From the NCBI GenBank assembly GCA_034508935.3, contig CM067451.1, forward strand, positions 47,474,642 to 47,538,641: a DNA stretch of 64,000 nucleotides, read 5' to 3'. This DNA comes from Berghia stephanieae (taxonomy: Eukaryota; Mollusca; Gastropoda; Nudibranchia; Aeolidiidae). The notes beneath the pieces were generated by a model. That model was not told the origin of the DNA and did no database searches. It was given only the letters and a program-made list of their open reading frames with translations. Positions within the stretch are counted from its first letter, which is position 1; each line of letters opens with the position of its first letter. This document shows, one piece after another, positions 23,108 through 34,195 of this stretch. The position numbers and the translations under genes are program-made.

Positions 23108-23380
23108 TAAAATAGGGTATAATAGGATAATTAAAAGATAAGAACTCGGTATAATAGGATAATTAAAAGATTAGAACTCGGTATAATAGGATAATTAAAA
23201 GATTAGAACTCGGTATAATAGGATATTATAAAAGATTAGAACTCGGTATAATAGGATAATTAAAAGATTAGAACTCGGTATAATAGGATAATTAAAAGAT
23301 TAGAACTCGGTATAATAGGATATTATAAAAGATTAGAACTCGGTATAATAGGATAATTAAAAGATAAGAACTCGGTAAAT
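23108..23380. repeat. Minisatellite, 32-bp unit, about 8-9 copies
   Basis: The unit is GGATAATTAAAAGATTAGAA followed by CTCGGTATAATA. Two units carry GGATATTATAAAAG in place of GGATAATTAAAAG, placed three units apart, which suggests a three-unit duplication. Confidence 0.94.
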
Positions 23381-23633
23381 CAAAATTTCATGCTGGCACG
23401 TTTATTTAACATCTTAACTTTTTATATAAAATTAAATTCAGGGCAAAGTTGTATACCGCATCCATGAAATTCGTTCCAGCAAAATCCTTACTCATCTTAG
23501 TGGCCATTTTAGGCCAGTTTTGAAATCCAAATGGTGGTTATTACTGGAAATGCAACAATTTTCAGGTCACAAAGTCCGTCAGTAAATAACAAAGACAAGC
23601 AGAAGACCATTTTTCAGCCTTTAAACTAAGGCA
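23381..23633. other. Spacer, no feature
   Basis: No gene, inverted repeat or tandem unit recognised. Confidence 0.4.
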
Positions 23634-24122
23634 GTGTCTACGTACACGGTAACCGGGCACCAAGCCTCAGGATCTACGTACACAGTAACCGGGCACCAAG
23701 CCTCAGGATCTACGTACACAGTAACCAGGCACCAAGCCTCAGGATCTACGTACACAGTAACCGGGCACCAAGCCTCAGGATCTACGTACACAGTAACCGG
23801 GCACCAAGCCTCAGGATCTACGTACACAGTAACCGGGCACCAAGCCTCAGGATCTACGTACACAGTAACCGGGCACCAAGCCTCAGGATCTACGTACACA
23901 GTAACCGGGCACCAAGCCTCAGGATCTATGTACACAGTAACTGGGCACCAAGCCTCAGGATCTACGTACACAGTAACTGGGCACCAAGCCTCAGGATCTA
24001 CGTACACAGTAACCGGGCACCAAGCCTCAGGATCTACGTACACAGTAACCGGGCACCAAGCCTCAGGATCTATGTACACAGTAACCGGGCACCAAGCCTC
24101 AGGATCTATGTACACGATAACT
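23634..24122 (-). repeat. 36-bp minisatellite inside a dispersed repeat, about 13 copies
   Basis: On the minus strand the unit is GTGTACGTAGATCCTGAGGC followed by TTGGTGCCCGGTTACT. Both strands are open for about 200 codons because 36 is a multiple of three. Single or partial copies of the same unit occur at 28145-28199 and 32851-32910, with related flanks, so this array is an expansion of a unit belonging to a dispersed element. Confidence 0.93.
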
Positions 24123-24375
24123 CCTGTAACTGGTTTGCCGCTGCAATACAAGCGATGGATGGACCTCGTTCTGTGTGTGTGTGCGTGTGTTTGTGTGTGT
24201 GTTATCTTCAAACAATACAATTTAACCCATAAAAAGCAAGATTCAGTTTTACTTTAACCTAACACGGATCTTAGTCTTAATGATATCATGACAAGACAAA
24301 TTATGCGATTATAATTATAGCTTAATTGGTGGAAACGATTTATTCTGCATTAACAATAGGGAAACTATTATCTGG
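24123..24375. repeat. Flank of the 36-bp element with (TG)n run
   Basis: On the minus strand this reads (CA)n, then CGAGGTCCATCCATCGCTTG, then GGCAAACCAGTTAC into the array. The same order (CA-rich, CGAGGACCATC, GCAAC, GGTTAC) appears at 31140-31215 and 32780-32860. Confidence 0.6.
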
Positions 24376-27135
24376 TTGAAAATAAAAATCAGTGTTGTTG
24401 TTCATCATCATCATTGCCTTTTTCACCCTGGGTCAGGGTATAGGCCACAGACAAACAGTTTCCATCCTTCTCTATCCTGAGCCAACTTTTTTATCTCATT
24501 CCAGGTCTTACCACTTCTCTGTATATCAGCTTCTTTAATTCTTCTCCATGTTCCTCGTGGCCTTCCCCTTGATCTTCTGCCCTGAGGGTTCCAGTCCAAT
24601 ACTTTCTTTGTTATAGTTGAGTCATTCTTTCTAAGCGTGTGTCCAATCCACCTCCATCGTCTTCTTCCTATATCCTCTCCCACTGGTTTCTGCTGTGTTC
24701 TTTTCCATACTTCTTCATTTTTTATTCTATCCATCCATTTTATTCTGAGTAGCTTACGCATGCACCTGTTTACGAAAATCTGTACCCTCCTTATACATGC
24801 CTGTGATGCGTTCCAAGTTTCACATCCATACAGTAGGACAGACTTCACGTTTGAGTTGAAAAGTCTTAGCTTTAGTTGAAGGGAGATATCTTTAGTTCTC
24901 CAAACTCTGTTCAAAGATGTGAATGCAGCCTGTGCCTTTCCTATTCGTGCTTTCACCTCTGCTTCCGTGCCTCCATCCTTGTCAATTATACTTCCGAGAT
25001 AGCAGAAAGTGTCTATATCTTCGAGTTCCTGATCTTTTACTTTGATCTGCTCCCTTTGACGCGTACCTATCCTCAAGACCTTTGACTTTGCAGGGTGAAT
25101 TCTTAGACCAATTGATTCCGAGAGGCTGTTTATAATTGTGGTTTTTGCTTGCATCTGGTCCTGGGTGTGGGACAGAAGAGCCAGATCATCTGCAAAATCC
25201 AGATCATCCAACTGTGTCCAGGGGGTCCACTGTATCCCATTTCTTCTCCCTTTGGAGGTTTCCTTCATTAGCCAATCAATGGCAAGGATGAACAGGAATG
25301 GTGAGAGCAAGCATCCCTGCTTGACACCAGTCTTAATTTCAAAGCTGTCAGTAAGCTGATCTTCATGTACAACCCTGCAACTTGATCCTTCATACATTTC
25401 CTTAATGAGGTTTACTATCTTTTCAGGGAGTCCATAATGTGCCAGAATTTTCCACAATGTTGCTCTGTCAATACTGTCGAAAGCCTTCTCGTAATCCAGA
25501 AAGTTGACAATAAGAGGAGAGTTCCATTCTATAGACTGTTCTACTATGACTCGCAGAGAGGCAATCTGGTCGGTGGTTGAACGTTTTTTTCCGAAAACCT
25601 GCCTGTTCGTCCCGCAGTTTAGCATCTGTTGCATTCTTAATTCTCTCTAAAACAATACGGTTGAAAACCTTTCCTGGGATAGAAAGAAGAGTGATGCCTC
25701 GATAATTATTACAATTACTGAGGTCCCCTTTCTTTGGAAGCTTGATAAGATGTCCTTCCTTCCAATCCTTTGGGAATATCCCGTCATTCCAGATTCTCTC
25801 AAATAGTGGGTGCAGGGCCTCAGCATTTCTTTTCGCATCAACTTTTAGAGCCTCCGGTGGAATCTGGTCTGGTCCAGCAGCTTTCCCCCTTTTCATCTTG
25901 TTAATGGCACCCACAATCTCTGCTATCGATGGTGGATCACAGCTAATTGGTAGCTCATTCCTTGCAGGCAAAATTTCTGGCTGGTTGTCTGGTGGTGGTC
26001 TGTTCAGAAGGCAGTTGAAATGTTCCCTCCATCGTTCAGATTGAGCCTCTTTTCCAAAAATAGTTTTCCCATCTTTGTCTTTGACTGGTACCTCTGGTTT
26101 CCCATATTTTCCAGCAAGTGTCTTGGTAGTTTGATAAAGGATCCTCATGTGTCCTCCAGTCGCTGCTGCTTCTGCTTTCTCTGCAAGTCTGTTCATGAAT
26201 GCTTCCTTGTCTTTCTTCACAGATCTTTTGACTTCCTTAGCTATGGCTCGATACTGCTCTTGTTCATCCAGTCTTGAAGCCCTTGTTCGGCTTGCATTCA
26301 CTTGTTCCTTCCTTGTTCTCCTCTTTTCAATAAGGTCCAAGGTGGTTGGACTTATCCATTCTTTATGTTCCGATTTCTTTACCCCCAATACCTCGTGGCA
26401 AGTTGTTATGTAGACTTCCTTGATCTTTGCCCAATGTGACTCTACATCTATGTCCTCCTCGAGCTCAGTAAGAGGTTGGAATCTATTACTCAATTGTAGT
26501 TTGAATTCCTCATTCTTTTCCCCATCAAGTGCATTCACCTCGAATTTTCTTCTTGTATGTGATCTGGCCCCGTGTTTTCTGAGTCGGAGCTTAAGCTTTG
26601 CCAATAGCAGGTGGTGGTCTGATCCAACATCTGCCCCTCTCCGTACTGTCACATCTTCCAATGAACGTCTGAATCTACGAGAGATACAAAAATGATAAAT
26701 CTGATTCTCTGTCACACCATCTGGTGAGACCCAAGTTGCTTTGTGGATCCTCTTATGGGGGAACACTGATCCTCCAATCACCAAACTGTTGAATGCACAG
26801 AAATTTGCAAATCTCTCTCCATTATCATTCATTTCTCCCATGCCATGACGTCCCATGATACCTTCATAGCCTACGTTATCCTGTCCCACTTTTGCATTAG
26901 CATCTCCCATCAATATGTTGATGTCTTTCCTTGGCAACTTGTCAATGACTTGTTGTAGCAGACCATAAAATGTATCTTTGTCCTCATCTGTTGCATCATT
27001 TGTTGGGGCATAGATCTGTACAATGTTCATGCTGATCTTCTTACTCCGTGTTGTAAAGGACGCCATGATGATCCTTTCTCCGCATTGTTCCCATCCTCTC
27101 AGTGACTTCTGGGCTGTGTTGTTGTTAAGAGGTTA
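24376..27135 (-). mobile_element. RTE-like LINE, 5'-truncated
   Basis: About 2.7 kb of a non-LTR retrotransposon. The 5' (right) edge lies within the endonuclease domain near 27135, so the promoter and the first endonuclease residues are missing, as usual after incomplete target-primed reverse transcription. The short 3' end carries GATGATGATG and AACAACAAC simple repeats, as RTE-clade elements commonly do. Clade assignment rests on the endonuclease style (IVQIYAPTNDATDEDKDTFY) and the short tail, and is not certain. Confidence 0.85.
24423..27117 (-). pseudogene. LINE endonuclease/reverse transcriptase ORF, one frameshift
   Basis: The protein copies element RNA into DNA at a nicked target. 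Visible parts in order: apurinic-type endonuclease with MGDANAKVG and GSDHHLLLAK; a linker; reverse transcriptase with LIKLPKKGDLSNCNNYRGIT, YEKAFDSIDR, GVKQGCLLSPFLF and the catalytic FADDLALL; and a C-terminal region with RRWRWIGHTLRK. Two overlapping frames (27066-25468 and 25634-24423) together cover it. The change of frame falls at a run of T (plus strand) near 25586. Apart from that and the missing N-terminus it is open to the stop at 24423, so the insertion is young or the slip is a sequencing error. Not a host gene. Confidence 0.85.
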
Positions 27136-27640
27136 AAATTGAACGAATCGCGTATCGTAAAGCACATGTTTTTGTTTTTAACGGTTTGACGGCGCTTGCA
27201 ACACATTAAGGTCAGTAAAAAGGAAGAAAATGGGATAGTAAAAAATTCTAGAATTACAATTAAAGCACCCAAGAGAAAGTAAGACATAGGGGAACTGGGA
27301 ACAAATAGCGATCAGATGTAGATTCCAAGAGCATACCACCAATGTACTTAGTTTGAGATCACCTATAAGTCTCATCCGGACACAATCACAAAATCCAACA
27401 AAGAGGAACACACTCAAATGCTTACATTATACATTAAAAATAACAAATATAATAATACATAACAGAGAGATGATTTACAAGGAAAAAAACATCATCTCCC
27501 AAAACAATAACTATGCATTTGACTGTTTCCCTCCCAGCTAGGGCCAGGAAAAAAACAAGTAATCTCATTCCAAGACAAAGACAGAAAGCATGTTGAAATA
27601 CAGATATAAGGGATAGAAGACAGAGTATGTACCTTCCTGC
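27136..27640. other. AT-rich spacer
   Basis: No gene or tandem repeat. Short open frames on both strands have no recognisable content. Confidence 0.45.
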
Positions 27641-28015
27641 CCACTATGATGGGAGGTCAGGTCAGGAACCCCACCCAGGTAAAGCACCTCCGTAACACCC
27701 CTTTCATCCACGTCATCAGGCCACCCATTGTTTCTTTCATCTTCCCAATACCCCCCCTCCCCCCTCCCTCTTTCTTTCTTTCTTATCATTGTCATCCTTT
27801 CCCCTTAGCATCTCACGGTGAAACGAAAACCTTCAGCTAGGTTTGCCAATACATGTAGGATTTGTCTCTCACTAGGCCTAGGCTAATGGATTAAAAACCA
27901 AGACATCGGGTAGTGAATGTCTAATACCAAACTATAGATTCTCTGTTTGGCCAATTCAATCAGGCATTTGGCCGTCTGGCAGCCCGGCCACTGCTTACGT
28001 TCTGCCTATAACACA
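27641..28015 (+). repeat. Left arm of a widely spaced inverted repeat
   Basis: This block matches the inverse of 32105-32530. Shared pieces in order: CCACGTCATCAGGC, CCATTGTTTCTTTCATCTT, a pyrimidine run, TCTTATCAT, TCTCTCACTAGGC, TTAAAAACCAAGACATC, TATAGATTCTCT, TTGGCCAAT and GTTCTGCCTATAACACAC. The arms differ by small indels and by microsatellite length, so they are old copies of one dispersed repeat. Confidence 0.7.
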
Positions 28016-28084
28016 CACACACACACACACAATAAACAAACAAACACAAAGGGTGGGGATGGGAGTAGGAATGAAATCAAGGTC

Positions 28085-28200
28085 ATAAGTTACTGTGCAC
28101 CAAGCTCAATGCCACCTTCGCCCCTCCCTCCCAAAGCACAAGATTACCGTGTACGTAGATCCTGATGCTAGGTACCCAGTTACAGTGCACCTAGACACTC
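28085..28200 (+). repeat. Single copy of the 36-bp dispersed unit
   Basis: GTGTACGTAGATCCTGATGC, GGTACCCAGTTACAGTGCAC and CTAGACACT correspond to one and a half units of the array at 23634-24122. A partial unit in the opposite direction (TGTGCACCAAGCTCA) lies just to the left. Confidence 0.65.
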
Positions 28201-28731
28201 CATTGCTGTTAATAAACTCAAACTTTTCTTCCGCTTATCTGATTTTCACAATTTTGGTATCATTAGAATCCTGTTGAAAAACACTTTTGATAAAGGTTTC
28301 ATTGAGGTCAATTCAATTTAAAATTTTTTACCAAAGGACCTACAATAATTGAATTCTAAAGGAGATAAAATTGGTTCTAGTTCCATTATTATTATCTAGA
28401 GAGGCGCTCCTTCTGCGTACCAACTTCTTGAAAAGTGCAATTCGCCTTGAGCATGCATTCACGTAGTTAAAGAGAAATATTTTTCTAAAAAACCTACTTC
28501 TGTTTCAAAAACTAGCATCTTTCAACTTTCTAAGAATCTAAGAAACATTTTGATTTTTCAGAACTTTGGTTCGTTAAAAAATACCGGCCAATCTGACCGT
28601 TCAGTCGACTCAAAACGAAATTTGTTTTTTACAGTTTAAAGGAAATGCCGTAATTAAGCATCCATGGAGTTCTGTGTTGTTTTTACAGTGTCACGTGACC
28701 GTTTTGAGAAATGCGTCATCCGCTGCAAATA
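28201..28731. other. Spacer, no feature
   Basis: AT-rich DNA between the dispersed repeat and the mariner insertion. No coding region seen. Confidence 0.4.
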
Positions 28732-30112
28732 CGAGGGCTCTTTCATAATTAACCGAAAAATGCCTGTAAAATCTGCGTTTTTTATGCTATCAACAAAATT
28801 CTTGCACGTGTTCATACCTTGACTCGTCCTTCATTTCTCTACGTAACAGCCAAGTCTGTCGACACACTTCTGCCAACGCCGCACCATGGAATAGATACCC
28901 TCTCGGAAGAAATTTCCGTCAAGGTTTTGTAGCCATTTCCGCACATGGTCAGCAAGCTCTTCATCGACATCAAAGCGCTTTCCTGCCAGCTCACGTTTCA
29001 GTGGCCCAAAGAGGTGATAATCAGATGGTGCGAGGTCTGGACTGTGTGGTGGGTGTGGCAAAATCTCTCATCCATATTTCTCTAGCCAACCTTGCGTCAC
29101 TTGTGCTGTGTGGGGTGTAGCGTTGTCGTGTTGCAAAATGACCCCGTTGGTCAACTGCCCTGGGCGCTTTCTGCAAATGGCCTCCCTAAGCTTGTCAAGA
29201 GTTTGGCAGTACCTTGCAGCATTGATTGTTTCTCCAGCTTGTAAGGTTTCGAACAAAATAACACCACGACTGTCCCAGAAAACAGTTCCCATTATTTTCT
29301 TTGCTGACCACATGACTTTGAATTTCTTCGCGACAGGTGAGGATGGATGTTTCCATGTCATCGAATCTTGCTTTGTTTCTGGGGTGCAATGGTGCAACCA
29401 AGTCTCATCACCGGTGACTATGCTGTCAAGAAAAGTCACATCGTACCCTAGAAAGTCTCCGCCGGCGTTGGCAGTATGCCCGTGAACCCTGCGTGAGCTC
29501 TTGCTTCTTCTCAAAAGTTCCCTGCAGATGTCCAATCTTTGTTCTTTATGATTGTCTGTCAATTGCTTAGGAACCCATCTTGCGCTGACTTTTCTGTAGC
29601 CAAGTTCATCAAATACAATTCTATGGGCAGAAGTTTCCGAAATTTCAAGACTGCTTGCGATTTCATGAAGTTTCAACCTCCTGTCTTGCCGAATAAGCTC
29701 ATCAACTCGCTTCACATTGTCTTCTGACGTCGCAGTTATCGAACGCCCTCTCCCTTCCCTGTCTGTCAAGTCGGAATGGCCGGCTTCAAACAAATTACAC
29801 CAGTGATAGACGTGTACAGCTTATAACATGCTCACCATATACACTCTGAAATTCTTTATGAATTTCGGTAGGATTCAGACTTTTGGCGTTCAAAAAACGT
29901 ATGACAGCTCTGATTTCCTCCTTTGACCAAGTTTCAAGGTGGGCCGCCATCTTTAAAATCGTCTAGAAATTCATTGTGCAAAATGATGCACTTCATAATT
30001 TCTAGGAATATCCGTAAGGAAATAAGAAATATCATGTCGTTTACAGAATTAAAAAATCTCCACTGTTTGCTGAGCAATGGGCATTTTTCGGTTATTTCTG
30101 AAAGAGCCCTCG
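28732..30112 (-). mobile_element. Full-length mariner transposon
   Basis: A 1381-bp element with about 31-bp terminal inverted repeats: CGAGGGCTCTTTCATAATTA on the left, and CGAGGGCTCTTTCAGAAATA as the inverse of the right. Each continues ACCGAAAAATGCC or nearly so. TA flanks both ends (28730-28731 and 30113-30114), the expected target duplication. It encodes one transposase on the minus strand. Length and end matching say the copy is complete in extent. Confidence 0.93.
28831..29950 (-). pseudogene. Mariner transposase (DD34D), two lesions
   Basis: This transposase cuts and pastes its own element at TA sites. It starts at the ATG at 29950 with MAAHLETWSKEEIRAVIRFL, a helix-turn-helix start. 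A second DNA-binding part includes EIASSLEISETSAHRI. The catalytic triad is complete: DETWLHH, HDNATPHTA and PPHSPDLAPSDYHLF, with 34 residues between the second and third Asp. Two lesions are visible. One is a frameshift near 29820, between VYGEHVISC and VYHWCNLFEAG. The other is an in-frame TGA at 29068-29070, where the family usually has Trp in KYGWEILPHPP. The copy is therefore inactive but recent. Confidence 0.92.
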
Positions 30113-30114
30113 TA

Positions 30115-30504
30115 ATTAGACCGGTGGGGGTAGATATTTTCGTTGGAGCAGAAAAAAAGTGAGTATTATTTCTTGTATTGTTAGAGAGGACTAGGGTCCA
30201 AAACAACAGTCAAGGTGCTTGAATGAAAGGAAAAGGGCCTTTTTTATCCGCCGCCGCCACCACCACCGTGAGAGTGTGTGTGGGGGTGGTGGTGCATGAA
30301 GACGAAAGGGAGACGTGTCGCTTTGTGACCTTGAGCATGTCAAGGATGCTCGCAGATGTTCTTAACCCCTTAACAGCGAAGCTAATTTTTTGCTTTCAGA
30401 TAATAGTTTGCTTTTATCTTTATCATTGTTAACGGGAATACAGCGTTTCCAAGAGAGCAGTCAGACTATCGCAACTCGGACTTCAATTGTCTATAATCGT
30501 TTTG
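30115..30504. other. Flank with first module boundary
   Basis: Non-coding. It includes CCGCCGCCACC and GTGTGTGTGG runs. The block near 30362, AACCCCTTAACAGCGAAGCT, resembles the module starts at 30728, 31470 and 32551. Confidence 0.4.
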
Positions 30505-31032
30505 CCGTTACTTGTCTCTTGATGATAGAAGATTTGGTGTTAGGTCAAAGATCGAATTTTGCCTCTAAAAGGTTGCATTGCAACTGGGTTTGCTCTCCCC
30601 CCCACCCCCACTCCGCCACCCTATTTCTTCTTTTTTTTTTTCAACTTAGTATTGTTGATTGCTATTTCCTTTTTTATGATTAACAAGTGCCGTAGGAGTC
30701 TCACAGGATGCAGGAGTACTGAAATTTAACCCTTTGCCAGTGACACTGATTTTTTGTTTTCAAATATTAGTCTCCATTTAAATCATTTATTTTTAATGCA
30801 GAAAAAAAAAAAAAAAGGTTCCACCAGAAGAGCGGTAAGAATAATTGATAAAAAGCGCTTTGAGCACGCTGGGTGGATATTGCGCTTTATAAAAGCTCAA
30901 GTTTTCAAATTGTATTACTGTTGTTTGTCTTTTGAGAAACGGTAAGATTATATTTTAGGTCCAAATAAGATTGAAATTCGTCTTAGAAAGGTTAAGTTGT
31001 TTTTTCAAATGCGGCTACCCTGCTTCAATTGA
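30505..31032 (+). repeat. Direct duplication, copy 1
   Basis: It matches 31262-31815 over most of its length: TTGGTGTTAGGTCAAAGATC, a C/T run, TTAGTATTGTTG, GGAGTCTCACAGGATGCAGG, AACCCTTTGCCAGTGACAC, GCGCTTTGAGCACG, AAAGCTCAAG and TTCAAATGCGG. It includes a SINE-tail-like segment at 30845-30905. Confidence 0.8.
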
Positions 31033-31034
31033 AC

Positions 31035-31235
31035 TAGAATTGCAAAGCTTGTCTTTTGATGATAACATTAAGACTAAGATCTGGAGTTTGGGGAGTGTAA
31101 GATGGAATCTCGCCATTAATGGTTAAAATTGTTTTGATTAAAAACAACACACCACACACGAGCGCGCGCTCATGACAGCGAGGACCATCCATTGCTTGTG
31201 CTGCAACAGTCACCCAGACACCTGTCTGGGGATAA
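31035..31235 (+). repeat. Module shared with 32650-32860
   Basis: AAGCTTGTCTTTTGATGATA, AAGACTAAGATCTGGAGTTT and GGAATCTCGCCATTAATGG recur almost unchanged at 32655-32760. Both are followed by a CA-rich run and CATGACAGCGAGGACCATC. Confidence 0.8.
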
Positions 31236-31261
31236 CGAAAAGGCTGGGCTTTCATTATCCC

Positions 31262-31815
31262 CAGACACCTGTCTTTTGATGAAAGAGGATTTGGTGTTAG
31301 GTCAAAGATCGAATTTCGCCGCTAACGGTTGCATTGCTACTAGGTTTGCTCTCTTCCCCCCCCCCCCCCCCCCCCTTTTTTTTTTTCACCTTAGTATTGT
31401 TGGTTGCTATTTCCTGTTTTATGATTAGCAAGTGCGTAGGAGTCTCACAGGATGCAGGAGTACTGCAATTAACCCTTTGCCAGTGACACAGATCTTTTTT
31501 GTTTTCAAATAATAGTCTCCATTTTCTATTATTTTTTAACGCAGAAAAAAACAAAACGTTTCCACCATAAGAGCAGTAAGAATATTGATAAAAAGCGCTT
31601 TGAGCACGTTGGGTGGATATTGCCCTATATAAAAGCTCAAGTTTTTAAATTGTAATTTGTTTTTTGTCTTATGATGAAAACGGTAAGATTTTATTTTTGG
31701 TCCAAGTAAGATTGATATTCGCCTTTAAAAGGTTAAGTTGTTTTGTTTTTTCAGTTTTTTTTGTTTTGTTTTTTCAAATGCGGATACGCTGCTTCTTCCT
31801 TTTTTTCCTCAATTG
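31262..31815 (+). repeat. Direct duplication, copy 2
   Basis: Second copy of the module at 30505-31032, offset about 750 bp. It carries a longer poly-C run (31357-31376) and a T-rich insertion near 31745. Confidence 0.8.
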
Positions 31816-32104
31816 GCAAGCAATCGCTGTACTTACCCACATGGCTTGCACACACAAAAGGATACATCTAGGTCACAAAACCTTACATCCAGCTCACAAA
31901 ATCAGACAACTAGGTCACACATCAAGACATCTCTGTTTCGTTTGTTCCAAGATAGCAAAACAAACCAGACGTCTTGAGTTCGAAAGAGCTTTCCATAAAA
32001 TATTTGGTATTTGCAAGACCCCCAGAAACCAATTCCCTATACAGCTCTTGTGCATGGTTACTTATGACCTTGATTTATTTCTTACCCACCCCCAAAATCC
32101 CACT
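31816..32104. other. Spacer with short CACA-type direct repeats
   Basis: Contains GGTCACAAAACCTTACATCC and two similar segments about 20 bp apart. No gene seen. An open frame at 31664-32119 has no recognisable content. Confidence 0.4.
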
Positions 32105-32333
32105 TATTGTGTGTTATAGGCAGAACATAATAAATAGCTAGGCTGCCACATGCGTGACTAAATTGGCCAAAGAGAGAATCTATACTTTGGCATTAGACAC
32201 CCATTACCTGATGTCTTGGTTTTTAATCCTAGCCTAGTGAGAGAGAAAAAACAAAACAATCATACATGTATCTGCAAACAACAGAACGTTTTCATTTTAC
32301 ATTGAGATGGGAAGGGGAAGGGATAACACTATG

Positions 32334-32432
<99 letters not shown>

Positions 32433-32530
32433 GCGGGGGGATGGGGGATATAAGGGGAATGGGAAAAGATGAAAGAAACAATGGGTTGCCTGATGACGTG
32501 GATCAAAGGATTGTTACAGCGGTGTTCACG
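32105..32530 (-). repeat. Right arm of the widely spaced inverted repeat
   Basis: Inverse counterpart of 27641-28015. It holds a (GA)n microsatellite of about 92 bp at 32338-32430, where the left arm has a short pyrimidine run. Confidence 0.7.
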
Positions 32531-32550
32531 GAGTGTGCTTCGTGAAATTT

Positions 32551-32915
32551 TAACCTTTTACAGTGACACTGATTTTTTTCTCCAGATTGCTTATGCAGAA
32601 TAAATCGTTCCACCAAGAGAGCAGTAGTAAGAGTATATTTCGACTCGGGCTTCAATTAAACTATAAATCGCAAAGCTTGTCTTTTAATGATAACATTAAG
32701 ACTAAGATCTGGAGTTTGGGGAGTGTAAGATGGAATCTCGCCATTAATGGTTAAAATTGTTTTGATTTTTTTAAAAATAACTCACACACACACACAGCGC
32801 GCACGGTCATGACAGCGAGGACCATCACTGACAGAATGTTGCAACGGTAAACCGGTTACGTGTACGTAGATCCTCAGGCTAGATGCCCCGTTACCGTGTA
32901 CGTAAGCACTCCCAA
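32551..32915 (+). repeat. Module copy ending in the 36-bp unit
   Basis: It starts AACCTTTTACAGTGACACTG, continues with the block shared with 31035-31235, then CA-rich DNA and CGAGGACCATC. It ends GGTTACGTGTACGTAGATCC and TTACCGTGTACGTAAGCACT. This ties the non-coding modules and the 36-bp minisatellite into one dispersed family. Confidence 0.7.
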
Positions 32916-32941
32916 AAAAAAAAATTTAAAAAGAGAGACAC

Positions 32942-32976
<35 letters not shown>

Positions 32977-33214
32977 GTCTCGCATCCTCTACGAAGTAAT
33001 TTTGCGCACCAATTTTTACTGCACTTATGCACCAAATTGCATAGCTATCTAGGGACACTTTTTTCAGTATCTTTTTCTCAATAAACTTTTTTAAAAACCT
33101 TTGTTTTGTTTGCACGGCACCAGACGTAGGTAACAGACGTAAACCCACACGATTTCGCGAGGAATGAATCATGCAAATTCAAACACAACTTTTGAAATTC
33201 ATCAAGGATTGTCT
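32916..33214. other. Spacer with (CA)n
   Basis: CATA and CA repeats at 32940-32977, then AT-rich single-copy DNA. No gene. Confidence 0.5.
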
Positions 33215-33500
33215 AGTACCGACGTACCGAATGTTTTTTGATAGAAAACAAATGCATCTTCAAATCTAAACTGCTTTTGACGGTAAGCGGTAAGTTTTTT
33301 ATTTATTTTTCTGTCCAAACGAATGATTGGTCCTGGTAAGGAAGCTAATGGTAACCCCGGCGCAGACTAGTAGGTACCGAATGTTTTTTGATAGAAAACA
33401 AATGAAATGCATCTTTAAATCTAAACTGCTTTTGACGGTAAGCGGTAAGTTTTTTTTATTTTTCTGTCCAACTGAATGATTGTACAAGTTAAAGAAGCTA
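33215..33500 (+). repeat. Tandem duplication, about 150-bp unit, two copies
   Basis: TACCGAATGTTTTTTGATAG, TCTAAACTGCTTTTGACGGT and AAGCGGTAAGTTTTTT occur at about 33225 and 33375, with small indels between copies. Confidence 0.9.
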
Positions 33501-33912
33501 CGTATTGGTACCACCGGCGCAGCTCTCTAGTTCCACCGGCCCACCTCTCTGTCTCTATCTACCCCTGATGACTGGTGATGACTATTGACTAATGAACGAC
33601 AATGAGAGTGAGAGGCATAAAATTAAACAAATTGCTGATTCGTCTCGATTATAACTCAATTCTCCGCTGTGTTTATTTATGAGATTACCATTTGGAAAAC
33701 CTTGTGAACAATTACAGGCAACAAAAGATTGACGAAGATTAACTTAAACAGTTCTCGGTAAAAGTAAAAATATTGTAGGTGTCAACATGAATAATGAGAC
33801 ATTCCGGAAGTTTTCGTTCCCGAATGTAAAAGGCAAAAAGGTGGTTTGGAGTTTAATTCTATGTTTGGATTAGAAAGCTCTTATTCGGACAGCGAAAAAG
33901 ATATTCGTATTT

Positions 33913-33963
<51 letters not shown>

Positions 33964-34195
33964 TCTATTTATTTATTATACCACCTCATTCATTTCAAGA
34001 TTTTATGACGGCGTCGTAAATGGATGTGGTGGGTGGCAGTGGGTTGAAGAAGATTTGTCGCTACCACCCTGGAGTTAGACAACGGTGAACCGATCCGGTA
34101 TGTTGCTTTGGTTGGGTCTGTTTTTCGTGATTATATTATAATGTCCTTTCAATGGGCTTAAATAACTCGGTGGTGCCCATGTCCTCTCAGAGTTG
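33501..34195. other. Spacer with (TTTA)n microsatellite
   Basis: The TTTA run occupies about 33908-33977. The rest is single-copy with no coding signal. Confidence 0.7.

Noticed and set aside
23621-24257. Open frames of about 200 codons on both strands
   Set aside because: The 36-bp period keeps both strands open, and the unit is a dispersed non-coding repeat found elsewhere.
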